Below, one piece after another: positions 7,836-15,052 of a stretch of 25,799 nt of DNA. Under the pieces are notes generated by a model, which made no database searches, was not told the DNA's origin, and saw only the letters and a list, made by a program, of their open reading frames with translations. The translations under genes and the position numbers were made by a program. The stretch comes from DATFKA01 sp042095835. GTDB lineage: Bacteria; Bacteroidota; Bacteroidia; Chitinophagales; Saprospiraceae. The stretch's first letter is position 1. Every line of letters starts with the position of its first letter. The stretch is from NCBI GenBank assembly GCA_042095835.1, contig JBELML010000088.1:1-25799 (forward strand). Direction: 5' to 3'.

Positions 7836-10532
7836 ATGGAAATTACAATTTCACAAAACCTTTTCCAAGAAGCACCCTTCGCTTTTGCTCACCATCATAT
7901 TGTGCGTGATGATCAAGGGGCTCCCATCGATGTCGATATCCTGGACTTTAATGATGCCTTCCAAGCCATGATCTTTCCTAATCAAGAGGAAAGCCATATA
8001 GAGATGGCGAGTCAGGTTAAACATCCTTTTTATAATCGATTGCTCAGCGAGTTAGGTGCCATTGACCAGCACCTTCGTCAGGCGAAGAGTTATGAATTCA
8101 CTTCCCAATTCGAGCAAGATTCGATTGGTTTTGTGCAGGTATACACACCAGATGACGATCAAATTGTAGTGCTTATCAACGAAACACTGAATGCTTCCAA
8201 AAATGACACCCTGGATCATTTACCAGTGATGATTTGTAAATATGATCAATCAGGAAGAATTCTATACGCCAACCATCAATTTGCCAATCTCTTGAATTTG
8301 CCACCATCAGCTGTGATTGGAAAGACCTTTCGTGATTTACTTCCAGAAGAAGAAAAAAAAGGCGTTGGAGTGATTTTGGAGCGACTGAATGGAGGGGAAG
8401 AAGTCATCACCGAACTCCGAAAGCTGGAGTATGGCCCCAAACCCATTTGGCAAGAGTGGACAACCTCTACACTCAAAAATAAGAAAGGAGAAATACTGGC
8501 TTATCAAGCCGTAGGTACAGATGTCACCGAACAAAAAGAAGCCGAAATTGCGGTGATCGAAAGTGAGGCGCGTCTCAAAGCGATTATTGACTCGACCCCT
8601 GATATCATTTGCTACAAGGATAAAGAAGGCCGATGGTTGATGGCCAATGATATGATGATCGAGGTCTTTGATATGGAGGATATTGATTTTTATGGAAAAA
8701 CCGACGCCGAGTTAGCTGATATTTCTAGCCCGGTTTATAAGCAAGCCTTTAGTACTTGTTCGCAGTCGGATAAGATGACAAAAAGCAACCAGAAGCTTAC
8801 GCGCAACGAAGAGCTTATTCCCTATCTGAAAGAAGGAGTACTCAGAATGTATGATATCGTTAAGGTTCCCGTCAAAGAAAAAGATGGTACCGATAAAGGA
8901 ATAGTAGTGATTGGCTACGATATTACCGAGCGCAAAGCTGCGGAAGATGCACTCAGGGCTAGTGAAGCCAACTTCAGGCTCTTATTTGAGAACTCTCCTA
9001 TCGGTATTTTTGCTGCCCACCCGAATGGTACACTCATTGATGCCAATCAGTCTTTGCTAGAACACTTGGAAGTCGACCAGGTCGACCAAGCTCGAGCGAT
9101 CAATGTATTGACCTACGCCCCGATGATAAAAAGTGGCTTCTCTGAAGCATTCTTACGCTGCATCCGAGAAAATAAAATGCAGAAAGGCAGTGACTTCATT
9201 TTGAGTAAAGGAGATAAAAATCGATCCGTCTATGTATATATCTTCCCACTAACTGATGAATCCAATGAAATCAGTAGGATCTATGGTTTGGTAGAAGATA
9301 TTACGGATAGAAAAAGAGCCGAAGGTGCTTTGAAAAAGGCGCGCAATAAAGCCATACGTGCTAGTAAAGTAAAGTCGGAGTTCCTCGCTAATATGAGCCA
9401 TGAAATCCGCACACCACTCAACGGTCTCATTGGTTTCACCAATTTATTAAAGAACACCTCCTTGACGGATACACAGGACCAGTATGTCAAAAATGCAAGT
9501 ACCTCAGCCCACGCGCTGTTGGACATCATCAATGATATTCTTGACTTCTCCAAGATTGAAGCAGACAAACTAGAACTGGATATCATAAAAACAGATATCA
9601 ATCAAACCCTAGAAGAAGCGAGAGATATTGTGAAGTTTCAAGCGAATCACAAGGGCTTAGATTTGTTATTGAACATAGACAAAGACTTACCAAAATGGGT
9701 CGATATCGACCCCACCAGAATCAAGCAGATTTTAGTCAATCTACTCAGCAATGCCATTAAATTTACGCAGAAAGGTGAAGTGGAGCTGAAACTCGGTTTC
9801 CAAGCACTCAATGAGCAAGAAGGGCTTTTACAATTCTCGGTTAGAGACACCGGTATTGGCATCCCTGAGGACAAACAAGAAGAACTCTTCCAGGCATTCT
9901 CTCAGGCAGATAGCTCTACTAGTAGAAGATTTGGTGGCACAGGTTTAGGCTTGACCATCTCTCAGCGCCTAGCGGAGAAAATGGAAAGTAAGATTGCTTA
10001 TACTAGTGAAGATGAGGTAGGTACTACGTTCTATTTCCAAATAAAAACGAACTATTATCAAGAAGCATCTTCCAGCAATGGTCAAGTAGCAACGGCTCCT
10101 ATAAAAGCTCCTATCAATCAAGAGCGCTCCCCTTCTTCTTTAAAAATCCTGGTAGCGGAAGACAACAACATCAACATGCTATTGGTGAGCACTATGCTAG
10201 GCAAAATATATCCTGGAGCTACCATTATTAAATGCGCGAATGGAATTGAGGCTCTTCAGCTCTTTAAAGAAGTACAGCCCGACATTGTATTGATGGATGT
10301 ACAAATGCCCGAGATGAATGGTATCGAGGCAACCGAAGCCATTCGAGAATGGGAGGCACAGACTGCACAAGAGCGGACCGTTCCTATTATTGCACTCACC
10401 GCGGGTGCTCTAAAAGTTGAAAAAGAAAGGGCGATGTTGGCCGGCATGAATGGCTTTTTGACCAAACCTTTTGAGGAGGCTGGTCTCAGCTATACCTTGC
10501 GCCAACACCTAGCTACTGTAGACGAAAATTAA
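7836..10532 (+). CDS. Soluble hybrid histidine kinase: PAS repeats, HisKA, HATPase, receiver
   Basis: 898 residues with no membrane segment, so it probably senses a cytoplasmic signal. An unusual N-terminal region (1-122; may be a diverged PAS) is followed by three PAS/PAC units at ~128-238, 245-368 and 378-494, each closing with a D-(V/I)-T-(E/D)-(Q/R)-K linker. The HisKA dimerisation domain has phospho-acceptor His522 in NMSHEIRTPLNG. The ATPase domain shows the N-box around Asn639 (LLSNAIKF), DTGIGIP (671-677), the F-box-like LFQAFSQADSS, and GGTGLGL (700-706). The C-terminal receiver (768-892) has acidic AEDNN, phospho-acceptor Asp821 in LMDVQMPEMNG, and Lys877. No output domain or nearby response regulator is present, so phosphate must pass to a partner elsewhere, or the receiver tunes the kinase. 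It converges with the HD gene, with 3 bp between stops. Confidence 0.95.
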   Translation: MEITISQNLFQEAPFAFAHHHIVRDDQGAPIDVDILDFNDAFQAMIFPNQEESHIEMASQVKHPFYNRLLSELGAIDQHLRQAKSYEFTSQFEQDSIGFVQVYTPDDDQIVVLINETLNASKNDTLDHLPVMICKYDQSGRILYANHQFANLLNLPPSAVIGKTFRDLLPEEEKKGVGVILERLNGGEEVITELRKLEYGPKPIWQEWTTSTLKNKKGEILAYQAVGTDVTEQKEAEIAVIESEARLKAIIDSTPDIICYKDKEGRWLMANDMMIEVFDMEDIDFYGKTDAELADISSPVYKQAFSTCSQSDKMTKSNQKLTRNEELIPYLKEGVLRMYDIVKVPVKEKDGTDKGIVVIGYDITERKAAEDALRASEANFRLLFENSPIGIFAAHPNGTLIDANQSLLEHLEVDQVDQARAINVLTYAPMIKSGFSEAFLRCIRENKMQKGSDFILSKGDKNRSVYVYIFPLTDESNEISRIYGLVEDITDRKRAEGALKKARNKAIRASKVKSEFLANMSHEIRTPLNGLIGFTNLLKNTSLTDTQDQYVKNASTSAHALLDIINDILDFSKIEADKLELDIIKTDINQTLEEARDIVKFQANHKGLDLLLNIDKDLPKWVDIDPTRIKQILVNLLSNAIKFTQKGEVELKLGFQALNEQEGLLQFSVRDTGIGIPEDKQEELFQAFSQADSSTSRRFGGTGLGLTISQRLAEKMESKIAYTSEDEVGTTFYFQIKTNYYQEASSSNGQVATAPIKAPINQERSPSSLKILVAEDNNINMLLVSTMLGKIYPGATIIKCANGIEALQLFKEVQPDIVLMDVQMPEMNGIEATEAIREWEAQTAQERTVPIIALTAGALKVEKERAMLAGMNGFLTKPFEEAGLSYTLRQHLATVDEN

Positions 10533-10535
10533 TGC

Positions 10536-11090
10536 CTACCCAGCTGGAGCTGCTAAATCCAGCTCCTCTTTATTGGCCTCTAGGACTTTTATGATAAAAA
10601 GAATTAAATCTTCTAGAGGCCAGCCAATAAGCTCGGCACCCTTCCGTACTTCTTCTCGGTCTACAGAGGCTGCAAAATGTTTTGTCTTTAATTTCTTCTT
10701 GACAGACTTGATGCTCATGCCCTCAATACGGGTAGGACGAATAAGAGCAGATGCATACACAAAACCCGTCAACTCATCAGCGGCAACTATACATTTATCA
10801 AGCAAACTTTCTCTGGCTACGCCCCATTTGGTGTAGTGGCCAGCAATAGCATGTGCCAAGGCTTCTTCTCCCCTATCCTGAAGCCGCTTTACGATAACCT
10901 GTGGATGCTGGTCTGGATAAGCTTCATAATCGGCGTCGTGCAGTAGTCCTGCTATAGCAAACTGCTCCTTGTCCTCTCCAAAATGCCCTGCCATAGCCTC
11001 CATCACTAGCTCTACCGTGCGGGCATGGCGCAATAGAGAGGCGCCTTTTGTCATTTCTCCGAGTATTGATTTGGCTTCTTGTCTTGTCAT
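10536..11090 (-). CDS. HD-domain phosphohydrolase family protein
   Basis: 184 residues. Metal-binding HD pattern: His22 (LLRHARTV), His51-Asp52 (LLHDADYE), His80/His85 (AHAIAGHY) and Asp105 (VAADELTGF). The spacing matches the compact HD proteins that are common in bacteria and often annotated as hydrolases or HDIG-type proteins. The domain catalyses metal-dependent phosphomonoester or phosphodiester cleavage; the substrate is unknown. An A-P-rich tail ends the protein. The helix with KSVKKKLKTKHFAASVDREEV (about 128-148) is typical of this small subfamily. It is the convergent neighbour of the hybrid kinase, which does not imply a shared role. Confidence 0.85.
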   Translation of the reverse strand: MTRQEAKSILGEMTKGASLLRHARTVELVMEAMAGHFGEDKEQFAIAGLLHDADYEAYPDQHPQVIVKRLQDRGEEALAHAIAGHYTKWGVARESLLDKCIVAADELTGFVYASALIRPTRIEGMSIKSVKKKLKTKHFAASVDREEVRKGAELIGWPLEDLILFIIKVLEANKEELDLAAPAG

Positions 11091-11140
11091 GTATTCAATA
11101 TTATTTCTAGAGTATCCAATTCCTCCTCAGTAATATATTA

Positions 11141-11300
11141 GAAGCTGTTTAAAGTTTCCTTGTTGGGCTGTCAAAAACATCTTTTAAGGCTACTCTTCGT
11201 TAAAAAGCCTCATCTATGCGATGCATAGATTGCGTTTTTTGCCTTGATTAGCCTCAAAATACTGTTTTCTCGCCAGCAACAGAAAACCTTAGACAACTTC
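11141..11300. repeat. Dispersed imperfect palindrome, copy B (GAAGYTGTYTAAR-type ends)
   Basis: 160 bp. The left end GAAGCTGTTTAAAGTTTCCT and the inverted right end GAAGTTGTCTAAGGTTTTCT match at 16 of 20 positions, and the inverted similarity continues inward to TTTTAAGGCTACTC versus TTTTGAGGCTAATC. The core, read on the minus strand (AAGGCAAAAAACG...GAGGCTTTTTAACG), is the same as the core of copies A and C, but the termini belong to a different sequence type. The centre is a small palindrome around ATGCGATGCAT. It lies between the divergent HD gene and the 109-aa gene. It has no coding capacity. Confidence 0.78.
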
Positions 11301-11398
11301 ATTGAATATTATCAATATCTAGGTCCAAGCTATCTCTTGTAATAGATGGCGTATTCCTTTAATTTTAAAAAATATCTTCCTACCTGATATAAAGCACA

Positions 11399-11728
11399 AT
11401 GGATAAAGAACATTTAGAAACGACGCAGGCCTTGATTAAAAGCTATTTTGAGATAGAAGAGACAGAGCAGGCGTTTACAGAAGAGGATTTATTACGGCAT
11501 TTATCCAATCGTATTGCTTATATGATTGAATATGAATTAGAACTCTTATTAAGTACCATGTATCGTTTAGATGTCGCCGAAGATAAGGTACAGATGTCGC
11601 TATCCCCTTTATCAACCGAGGCACCGAATGTAGCATTAGCGAAAATTGTGCTGGAGCGACAAAAACAAAGGGCCCATACCAAGCTGACGTATAAGCCAGA
11701 AGATTTGGGCCCTGAGTGGGAGTTTTAG
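11399..11728 (+). CDS. Small hypothetical protein, 109 aa
   Basis: Acidic, mainly helical, cytoplasmic protein without a signal peptide or membrane segment. It begins MDKEHLETTQALIKSYF, has a central helix with NRIAYMIEYELELLLSTMYRLDV (about 37-59) and ends with a charged, Lys-rich tail and PEDLGPEWEF. I cannot place it in a named family, but the ordered codon use, good start context and defined helical core suggest a real conserved gene. The nearest neighbours are the palindromic element upstream and the convergent lipocalin-like gene 7 bp downstream. Nothing in the context gives a function. Confidence 0.7.
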   Translation: MDKEHLETTQALIKSYFEIEETEQAFTEEDLLRHLSNRIAYMIEYELELLLSTMYRLDVAEDKVQMSLSPLSTEAPNVALAKIVLERQKQRAHTKLTYKPEDLGPEWEF

Positions 11729-11735
11729 TTTTCTA

Positions 11736-12551
11736 CTAATATTTATTGAAGTAATAGCTTTTTTTCATGTTTTGAGCCGCAGTAGCGGGCACTAGATTGC
11801 GCAACACCATTTCATCCAACTCTAGATATTGAATCTCTATACAACGTGCTTTATCTACTTGGTTCAAATCGCTCATCAATAGGGTCTTTCCATCTTTAGA
11901 AATCGCCCAAGTTCCTCTTGTTTCGAAGGTGATTTGATACTCCATACAATGTATTAATTGTACGAAACTACCATCTGCCATAAAATCAAAAGCAATCCTT
12001 GCCTTATGTGGAGCGGCTCCTCCTCTATTCAATGCTGGAATGGCGGCAATTTGATCTGGACTCAAGGCATTCTCCCAGTGACCGAGGATAGTACTTTGTG
12101 CTTTTTTTCTAGTACTGAAATCTGGCTTTTCAAAATCCAATACTAAGTTGGTGTCATCGTCAATATTATTCAACTCCACACCATCACAAGTTTGCTCTAC
12201 CATATAACGCTCGATTCCGGGGTTGTCGTCATGGCTGATATAAAGTACAGTAAAGGCGTCATACATTTTGACATCCCACTTACTTGTAGTAAGTTCCTGT
12301 GCGCCTGACGCATCTGTATTGATATGGTATAATCTACCATCAGCATGGAAATCCCATTGGATGGCATCTGAGGTATTCCATTGACCTTGCAATAGATCAA
12401 TGCGCACCTGCTCCGATTGTGGGAGTTCAGGGTCGATTTCGAGAAGATAAGTTCTGCAATTCGCAGAATCATTTAATGGATCTGTCTGCTTGGCGGTGAG
12501 CACAGAGACAATAAATAAGCTAATGGTTAAATAGGAAATTAGGGCTTTCAT
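11736..12551 (-). CDS. Exported protein with two lipocalin-like repeat units
   Basis: 271 residues. A signal peptide at 1-20 (hydrophobic core SYLTISLFIVSVLTA, likely cut before Lys21) directs it to the periplasm or outside. Two units share the pattern G-x-W ... W/F-x-F-x-A-D-G-x-x ... W-x-(V/I) that marks small lipocalin-like beta-barrels of Bacteroidota: unit 1 at ~53-140 (LLQGQWN, WDFHADGRLY, SKWDVKM) and unit 2 at ~153-270 (ILGHWEN, FDFMADGSFV, GTWAISKDGKTLLMS). Four cysteines in the mature part (Asn-Cys-Arg near 32, QTCDG, HCMEY, ARCIE) could form disulfides. The ligand is unknown. The gene is transcribed alone and faces the 109-aa gene. Confidence 0.65.
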   Translation of the reverse strand: MKALISYLTISLFIVSVLTAKQTDPLNDSANCRTYLLEIDPELPQSEQVRIDLLQGQWNTSDAIQWDFHADGRLYHINTDASGAQELTTSKWDVKMYDAFTVLYISHDDNPGIERYMVEQTCDGVELNNIDDDTNLVLDFEKPDFSTRKKAQSTILGHWENALSPDQIAAIPALNRGGAAPHKARIAFDFMADGSFVQLIHCMEYQITFETRGTWAISKDGKTLLMSDLNQVDKARCIEIQYLELDEMVLRNLVPATAAQNMKKSYYFNKY

Positions 12552-12912
12552 TCTTCACAATTTTTTTTGTCGGGTTGAGCAATCAATTTGGTTTATAATA
12601 CCAACACTTAAGCTCGTAAATTATTTAGCCTTTAACGTCAATTATTTGTTAATTATTTGACAGTTATCAGTTTTCATTCGGGTGTACTCGAACAAGTTTT
12701 CAATTACATAGACAAAATTATTAGTAAATGGATGCATCTACAACCTTTTAAAAGCCATTTTTTTTATAAAAAATCCTTAAATTATTGTTAATTATTTCCA
12801 ATTACAGCAAAAAGAGGTCAGAAATAAGAATGTAAACAAAAAAGTGATATTGTGTTTCAAGTATTCTACCAGTCATAATTTTTAGAAATCGTAAAAAACC
12901 ATAGACTAAGCT
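12552..12912. other. AT-rich divergent intergenic region
   Basis: 361 bp between the lipocalin-like gene and recO, both transcribed outward. It is very AT-rich, with two close copies of TTAATTATTTG-like sequence (about 12640-12662) and a third weaker one near 12786. No ORF, RNA gene or clear promoter was recognised. Confidence 0.5.
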
Positions 12913-13638
12913 ATGCTTTTAAAAACCCGCGGAATATTGTTTCGCGCTATCAAATATGGAGAAACCAGCCTTATCATCGATGTGTATACAGAGGAGAAAG
13001 GACTGAAGAAATACATCGTTAGCGGCGTACGCACAACTAAAGCCAAAATGCACGCCAATCTATTCCAGGTGATGTCTATCGTCGACTTGGTTGCTTACGA
13101 CAGAAAGGATAAAGAACTCAATCGGCTGAAGGAGGTGCGCCCTTCCTATATTTATCAGCAACTCCCTTTTGAGGTACAAAGAAGTGCAGTAGGCATGTTC
13201 CTGATCGAGGTAGCCCGAAAGGCGCTACCAGAATCTGAGCCCCAGCCAGAATTATATCTTTGGCTCCAAGGTTTTTTACAACATATCGACCAGAGCACCG
13301 AATCACTAGTGAATATTCCCGTTTTATTTCTCATTCAACTGAGTACTTTCCTTGGCTTCACCCCAAGTCTGGAAAAAGTAGAGGATGGATATTTTTTCGA
13401 CCTCCAAGAGGGCAACTATACTGCCATAGCTCCCATCCACCAAAACTTTCTAGCACCTGAAGAAGCCCAATACCTTTCTCATTTAATTCAGATTGAATTA
13501 GAGCAAGTCCCCAGTCTGCGCATCCCCAAAAAGAATAGAGAGCAGCTACTAAAGGGTCTGCTAGACTACTTCAGCTTGCATTTAGATCACTTTTCAACCA
13601 TCCATTCGCACAAAATCCTAAAAACGGTGTTGGAATAA
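12913..13638 (+). CDS. recO: DNA repair protein RecO
   Basis: 241 residues, typical for RecO, which anneals SSB-coated single strands and with RecR (and RecF) loads RecA at gaps. The N-terminal OB-fold is clear: TRGILFRAIKYGETSLIIDVYTEEKG (5-30), then the glycine/basic turn SGVRTTKAK (37-45). The helical C-terminal domain follows (about 85-235) with EVARKALPE and LLKGLLDYFSLHLD. The zinc-finger cysteines of some RecO proteins are missing: the protein has no cysteine at all. The ATG at 12913 gives the expected N-terminal MLLKTRGI. It is followed after 122 bp by the hydrolase-OsmC gene on the same strand. Confidence 0.94.
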   Translation: MLLKTRGILFRAIKYGETSLIIDVYTEEKGLKKYIVSGVRTTKAKMHANLFQVMSIVDLVAYDRKDKELNRLKEVRPSYIYQQLPFEVQRSAVGMFLIEVARKALPESEPQPELYLWLQGFLQHIDQSTESLVNIPVLFLIQLSTFLGFTPSLEKVEDGYFFDLQEGNYTAIAPIHQNFLAPEEAQYLSHLIQIELEQVPSLRIPKKNREQLLKGLLDYFSLHLDHFSTIHSHKILKTVLE

Positions 13639-13659
13639 TGTGGAGACCTTATTATTCAT

Positions 13660-13676
13660 CTGCCGAAGCCTTCGCC
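13660..13676. repeat. Short palindrome CTGCCGAAG/CTTCGCC type
   Basis: A GCCGAAGCCTTCGCC-like near-palindrome 22 bp after the recO stop. It resembles the CCTGCCTG...CAGGCAGG hairpin at 17309-17338, which also contains a TTCGGCAG arm. It may mark the recO transcript end. The rest of 13639-13760 shows nothing. Confidence 0.3.
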
Positions 13677-13760
13677 AGACTCCTACGCTGCCCGCGTATG
13701 CTGAAACTATGGCGAAAGAGTAAGCCTTAGCATAGGTAGGCATCATTGCAAAAACAACTC

Positions 13761-14972
13761 ATGCAAAGTAAAAAGATTCAATTCACCAACCGAGACGAAG
13801 AGACCTTAAGTGCTCGTTTAGACCTACCTGTCAACCAGCACCCACATACCTATGTCCTGTTTGCCCATTGTTTCACCTGCAATAAAAACCTGACAGCGGT
13901 TCGCAATATTAGTAGAGCCTTAACCATTGAAGGTTTTGCGGTATTTAGATTCGATTTTACAGGTTTAGGGGAAAGTGAGGGAGAGTTTGCAGACACGAAT
14001 TTCTCATCCAATGTACAAGACCTCATTGATGCAGCACAAACACTTGCACAAGAGTATAAATCGCCAGCCATTTTGGTCGGTCACTCGCTTGGTGGAACAG
14101 CCGTCATCAAAGCCGCCGCTGAATTGGATTTTGTTCAGGCAGTAGTGACCATTGGTTCTCCATTTTCACCGACACACGTTAGTCACTTATTTGCAGAAGA
14201 CATCCAGACCATCAAACAGGAAGGTCTCGCCGAAGTCAACATCGGCGGTCGTCCATTCACAGTAAAGAAACAATTCCTGGAAGATATCCAGGAAAAGAGC
14301 CTAGCCAAGACATTGAAGGAGCTTCGCAAACCTTTGCTCATAATGCACTCTCCACAAGATCGAACGGTAGAAATTGAAAATGCCGCAAAAATATATGATG
14401 CTGCTTTCCATCCCAAAAGTTTTGTAACCCTTGATGGTGCCGATCATCTATTGACCAATAAAGCAGATTCCCTCTACGCTGGCGACATGATCGCTTCCTG
14501 GGCAAAACGCTACATTGACCTACCAGAAAAAGAAAAATTAAAAGTGGAGAAAGATGTTGCCGTCAGACTAGGAGCGGAGGGCTACACCACTGATATCATG
14601 GTGCGCAAACACGGTCTGACTGCCGACGAACCCATTGAGGTAGGCGGTAATGACTTTGGGCCTACTCCTTACGACCTGGTCTCTGCAGGGCTAGGTGCCT
14701 GTACAGCGATGACCTTACAAATGTATGCCCGCCGCAAAGGTTGGGACCTACAAGAAGTAGATGTACAATTGAGTCACTCCAAGGATTATGTTGATGATCA
14801 AAAGAACCTGGAGCAAACAAAAAGCAAAATTGATCATTTCCAAAGAAGTATTCAATTAGAAGGTAATCTGGACGAAGAGCAAAAGGCTAGGCTACTTGAG
14901 ATTGCCGATCGATGTCCCGTTCACAGGACTTTACACGGTGACATAAAAGTATCTACTATGCTGAAGGAATGA
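13761..14972 (+). CDS. Fused alpha/beta hydrolase and OsmC-family peroxidase-like protein
   Basis: 403 residues from ATG 13761; a TTG at 13746 would add five residues and is less likely. N-terminal half (~1-255): alpha/beta hydrolase with the nucleophile Ser109 in VGHSLGG, Asp200 in SPQDRTV and His229 in GADHLLT. C-terminal half (~265-403): OsmC/Ohr fold with GGNDFGPTPYDLVSAGLGAC (Cys314) and DRCPVHRTL (Cys385), the two cysteines that reduce organic hydroperoxides in OsmC enzymes. This fusion is a known architecture in bacteria. A plausible job is cleaving esters or thioesters and detoxifying peroxides on the same lipid-like substrate, but no substrate is proven. It is followed after 80 bp by an XRE regulator that may control it. 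No signal peptide, so cytoplasmic. Confidence 0.9.
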   Translation: MQSKKIQFTNRDEETLSARLDLPVNQHPHTYVLFAHCFTCNKNLTAVRNISRALTIEGFAVFRFDFTGLGESEGEFADTNFSSNVQDLIDAAQTLAQEYKSPAILVGHSLGGTAVIKAAAELDFVQAVVTIGSPFSPTHVSHLFAEDIQTIKQEGLAEVNIGGRPFTVKKQFLEDIQEKSLAKTLKELRKPLLIMHSPQDRTVEIENAAKIYDAAFHPKSFVTLDGADHLLTNKADSLYAGDMIASWAKRYIDLPEKEKLKVEKDVAVRLGAEGYTTDIMVRKHGLTADEPIEVGGNDFGPTPYDLVSAGLGACTAMTLQMYARRKGWDLQEVDVQLSHSKDYVDDQKNLEQTKSKIDHFQRSIQLEGNLDEEQKARLLEIADRCPVHRTLHGDIKVSTMLKE

Positions 14973-15052
14973 ACCCATCTATCCAAACAGGTCAAGAAAA
15001 AGAGAATAAGATCACTGCGAAATTTCGCTCTAATCCTTTAACTTAGCGGACT

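Noticed and set aside
12640..12800. Near-repeats of TTAATTATTTG as regulatory iterons
   Set aside because: The region is so AT-rich that such matches are expected by chance, and their spacing is irregular.
13746..13760. TTG at 13746 as the start of the hydrolase-OsmC gene
   Set aside because: It adds only five residues before an ATG in the same frame that gives the normal domain start.
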